From the NCBI GenBank assembly GCA_002732995.1, contig NVTS01000059.1, positions 257-6,649 of the forward strand: DNA of 6,393 bases, written 5' to 3'. Source of the DNA: Marinosulfonomonas sp. (GTDB lineage: Bacteria > Pseudomonadota > Alphaproteobacteria > Rhodobacterales > Rhodobacteraceae). The notes beneath the pieces were generated by a model. The model saw only the letters and a program-made list of their open reading frames with translations, searched no databases and was not told the origin of the DNA. The first letter of the stretch is position 1; each line of letters opens with the position of its first letter. Shown in pieces: positions 5,639-6,393 of the stretch. The position numbers and the translations under genes were made by a program.

Positions 5639-6393
5639 ATGTTGCTCCGCCCCCGCCAGAAACTTTTTGTCGAGCGCAGCCTTCGCGCGCTCGATGAGCA
5701 CGGCAACACGCTTGGCGTCGCGCCGACAGGTGCCGGCAAGACGATTATGCTGTCCGCAGTGGCCGGAAACATGGTCGGTAACAGCGATGCCAAAGCCTGT
5801 GTGTTGGCGCATCGTGATGAGTTGACCGAGCAGAACCGTGGCAAATTCGCCCGCGTCAATCCTGGCCTGCCCACCTCGGTGGTCGATGCCAAAGAAAAAT
5901 CATGGCAGGGGCAAGTGACCTTTGCCATGGTGCCGACGCTGACACGCGCCGCCAATCTCGACAATCTACCCGTGCTTGACCTGCTGGTGATCGACGAGGC
6001 GCATCATGCGGCGGCTGACAGCTACCGGCGCATCATTGATCGTGCCCTGGATCGCAATCCCGACTGCCGGATCTTCGGACTCACGGCCACGCCAAACCGG
6101 GGTGACAAAAAGGGGCTGCGGCCGGTCTTTTCCAATGTCTCGGACCAGATCAAGATTGGCGAGTTGATCGCCGCGGGCCATCTGGTCCCGCCGCGCACCT
6201 TCGTTGTCGACGTCGGCGTGCAGAGCGACCTGGGTCGCGTGCGCAAGACAGTTGCGGATTTCGACATGGGCGAGGTCGATGCGATCATGAACCGCGCCCC
6301 TGTCACCAATGCCGTTATCGAACATTGGCGCGAAAAGGCTGGCGATCGGCAAACCGTGGTGTTCTGCTCTACCGTCGACCACGCCCGCAATGT
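5639..6393 (+). CDS. SF2 DEAH-box helicase, 3' partial
   Basis: The frame is open to the right edge, giving 251 complete codons. Superfamily 2 motifs appear in order: RPRQ at 4-7 (Q-motif-like), Walker A APTGAGKT at 28-35, motif Ia AHRDEL at 57-62, a FAMVPTLTR motif at 95-103, DEAH at 119-122 (motif II), and LTATPNR at 148-154 (motif III). The start of RecA-like domain 2 (QTVVFCSTVDHA) is just before the edge. This is the COG1061/UvsW-like type of ATP-dependent DNA translocase that remodels forks and recombination intermediates. AGGAGG at 5625-5630 lies 8 bases before the ATG, 12 bases after the DUF669-like stop, so the two are surely co-transcribed. The missing C-terminal half holds motifs V and VI, so an added nuclease or other domain cannot be excluded. 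A restriction-type helicase is less likely in this context. Confidence 0.88.
   Translation, partial: MLLRPRQKLFVERSLRALDEHGNTLGVAPTGAGKTIMLSAVAGNMVGNSDAKACVLAHRDELTEQNRGKFARVNPGLPTSVVDAKEKSWQGQVTFAMVPTLTRAANLDNLPVLDLLVIDEAHHAAADSYRRIIDRALDRNPDCRIFGLTATPNRGDKKGLRPVFSNVSDQIKIGELIAAGHLVPPRTFVVDVGVQSDLGRVRKTVADFDMGEVDAIMNRAPVTNAVIEHWREKAGDRQTVVFCSTVDHARN

Noticed and set aside
4958..5812. Long antisense frame of 284 codons
   Set aside because: It lies opposite the DUF669-like and helicase genes, has no ribosome binding site or recognisable domain, and consists of R/G/A/L-rich sequence typical of the reverse of GC-rich coding DNA.

Overview
The window reads as part of a mobile element or prophage from a GC-rich alphaproteobacterium, most likely of the Rhodobacterales. 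The lineage call is an inference from codon choice, AGGAGG-type ribosome binding sites and the look of the proteins; no database search was possible. All eight supported genes lie on the + strand, and most are tightly packed, several with overlapping stop and start codons. No rRNA, tRNA, CRISPR array, transposase or integrase is visible.

Bases 1-1350 hold the 3' part of a large protein of unknown function, open to the left edge of the window and AT-richer by eye than the genes further right. Bases 1351-1459 are the main intergenic region. They carry repeated GACGGTCTAA boxes and small palindromes, which probably form a control region for the genes to the right.

Bases 1460-2501 encode a small four-cysteine zinc-ribbon protein resembling Com, the translational activator of mom in phage Mu, followed by a sigma-70-like protein with a C-terminal region 4 helix-turn-helix. 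The 88-base gap between them is the most interesting stretch. A perfect GAGGAGG lies 32 bases before the ATG, too far to work directly. Between the two sits a 9-bp hairpin capped by a GCAA (GNRA) tetraloop which, if folded, would leave exactly 7 unpaired bases between Shine-Dalgarno and ATG. A direct repeat upstream offers competing pairings, so the leader could switch state.

Bases 2586-4107 encode three small proteins of unknown function, linked by ATGA or near-overlapping junctions. The first contains an unusually strong 14-bp two-part hairpin within its early coding sequence.

Bases 4104-6393 form a phage-type DNA recombination and replication module: a RecA-like/AAA_24 ATPase of the Sak4 type, a DUF669-like putative single-strand DNA-binding partner, and the N-terminal half of an SF2 DEAH-box helicase cut by the right edge. 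Together they would anneal or remodel single-stranded DNA during replication or recombination of the element. The small Com-like and sigma-like proteins upstream are plausible regulators of the element's own genes.
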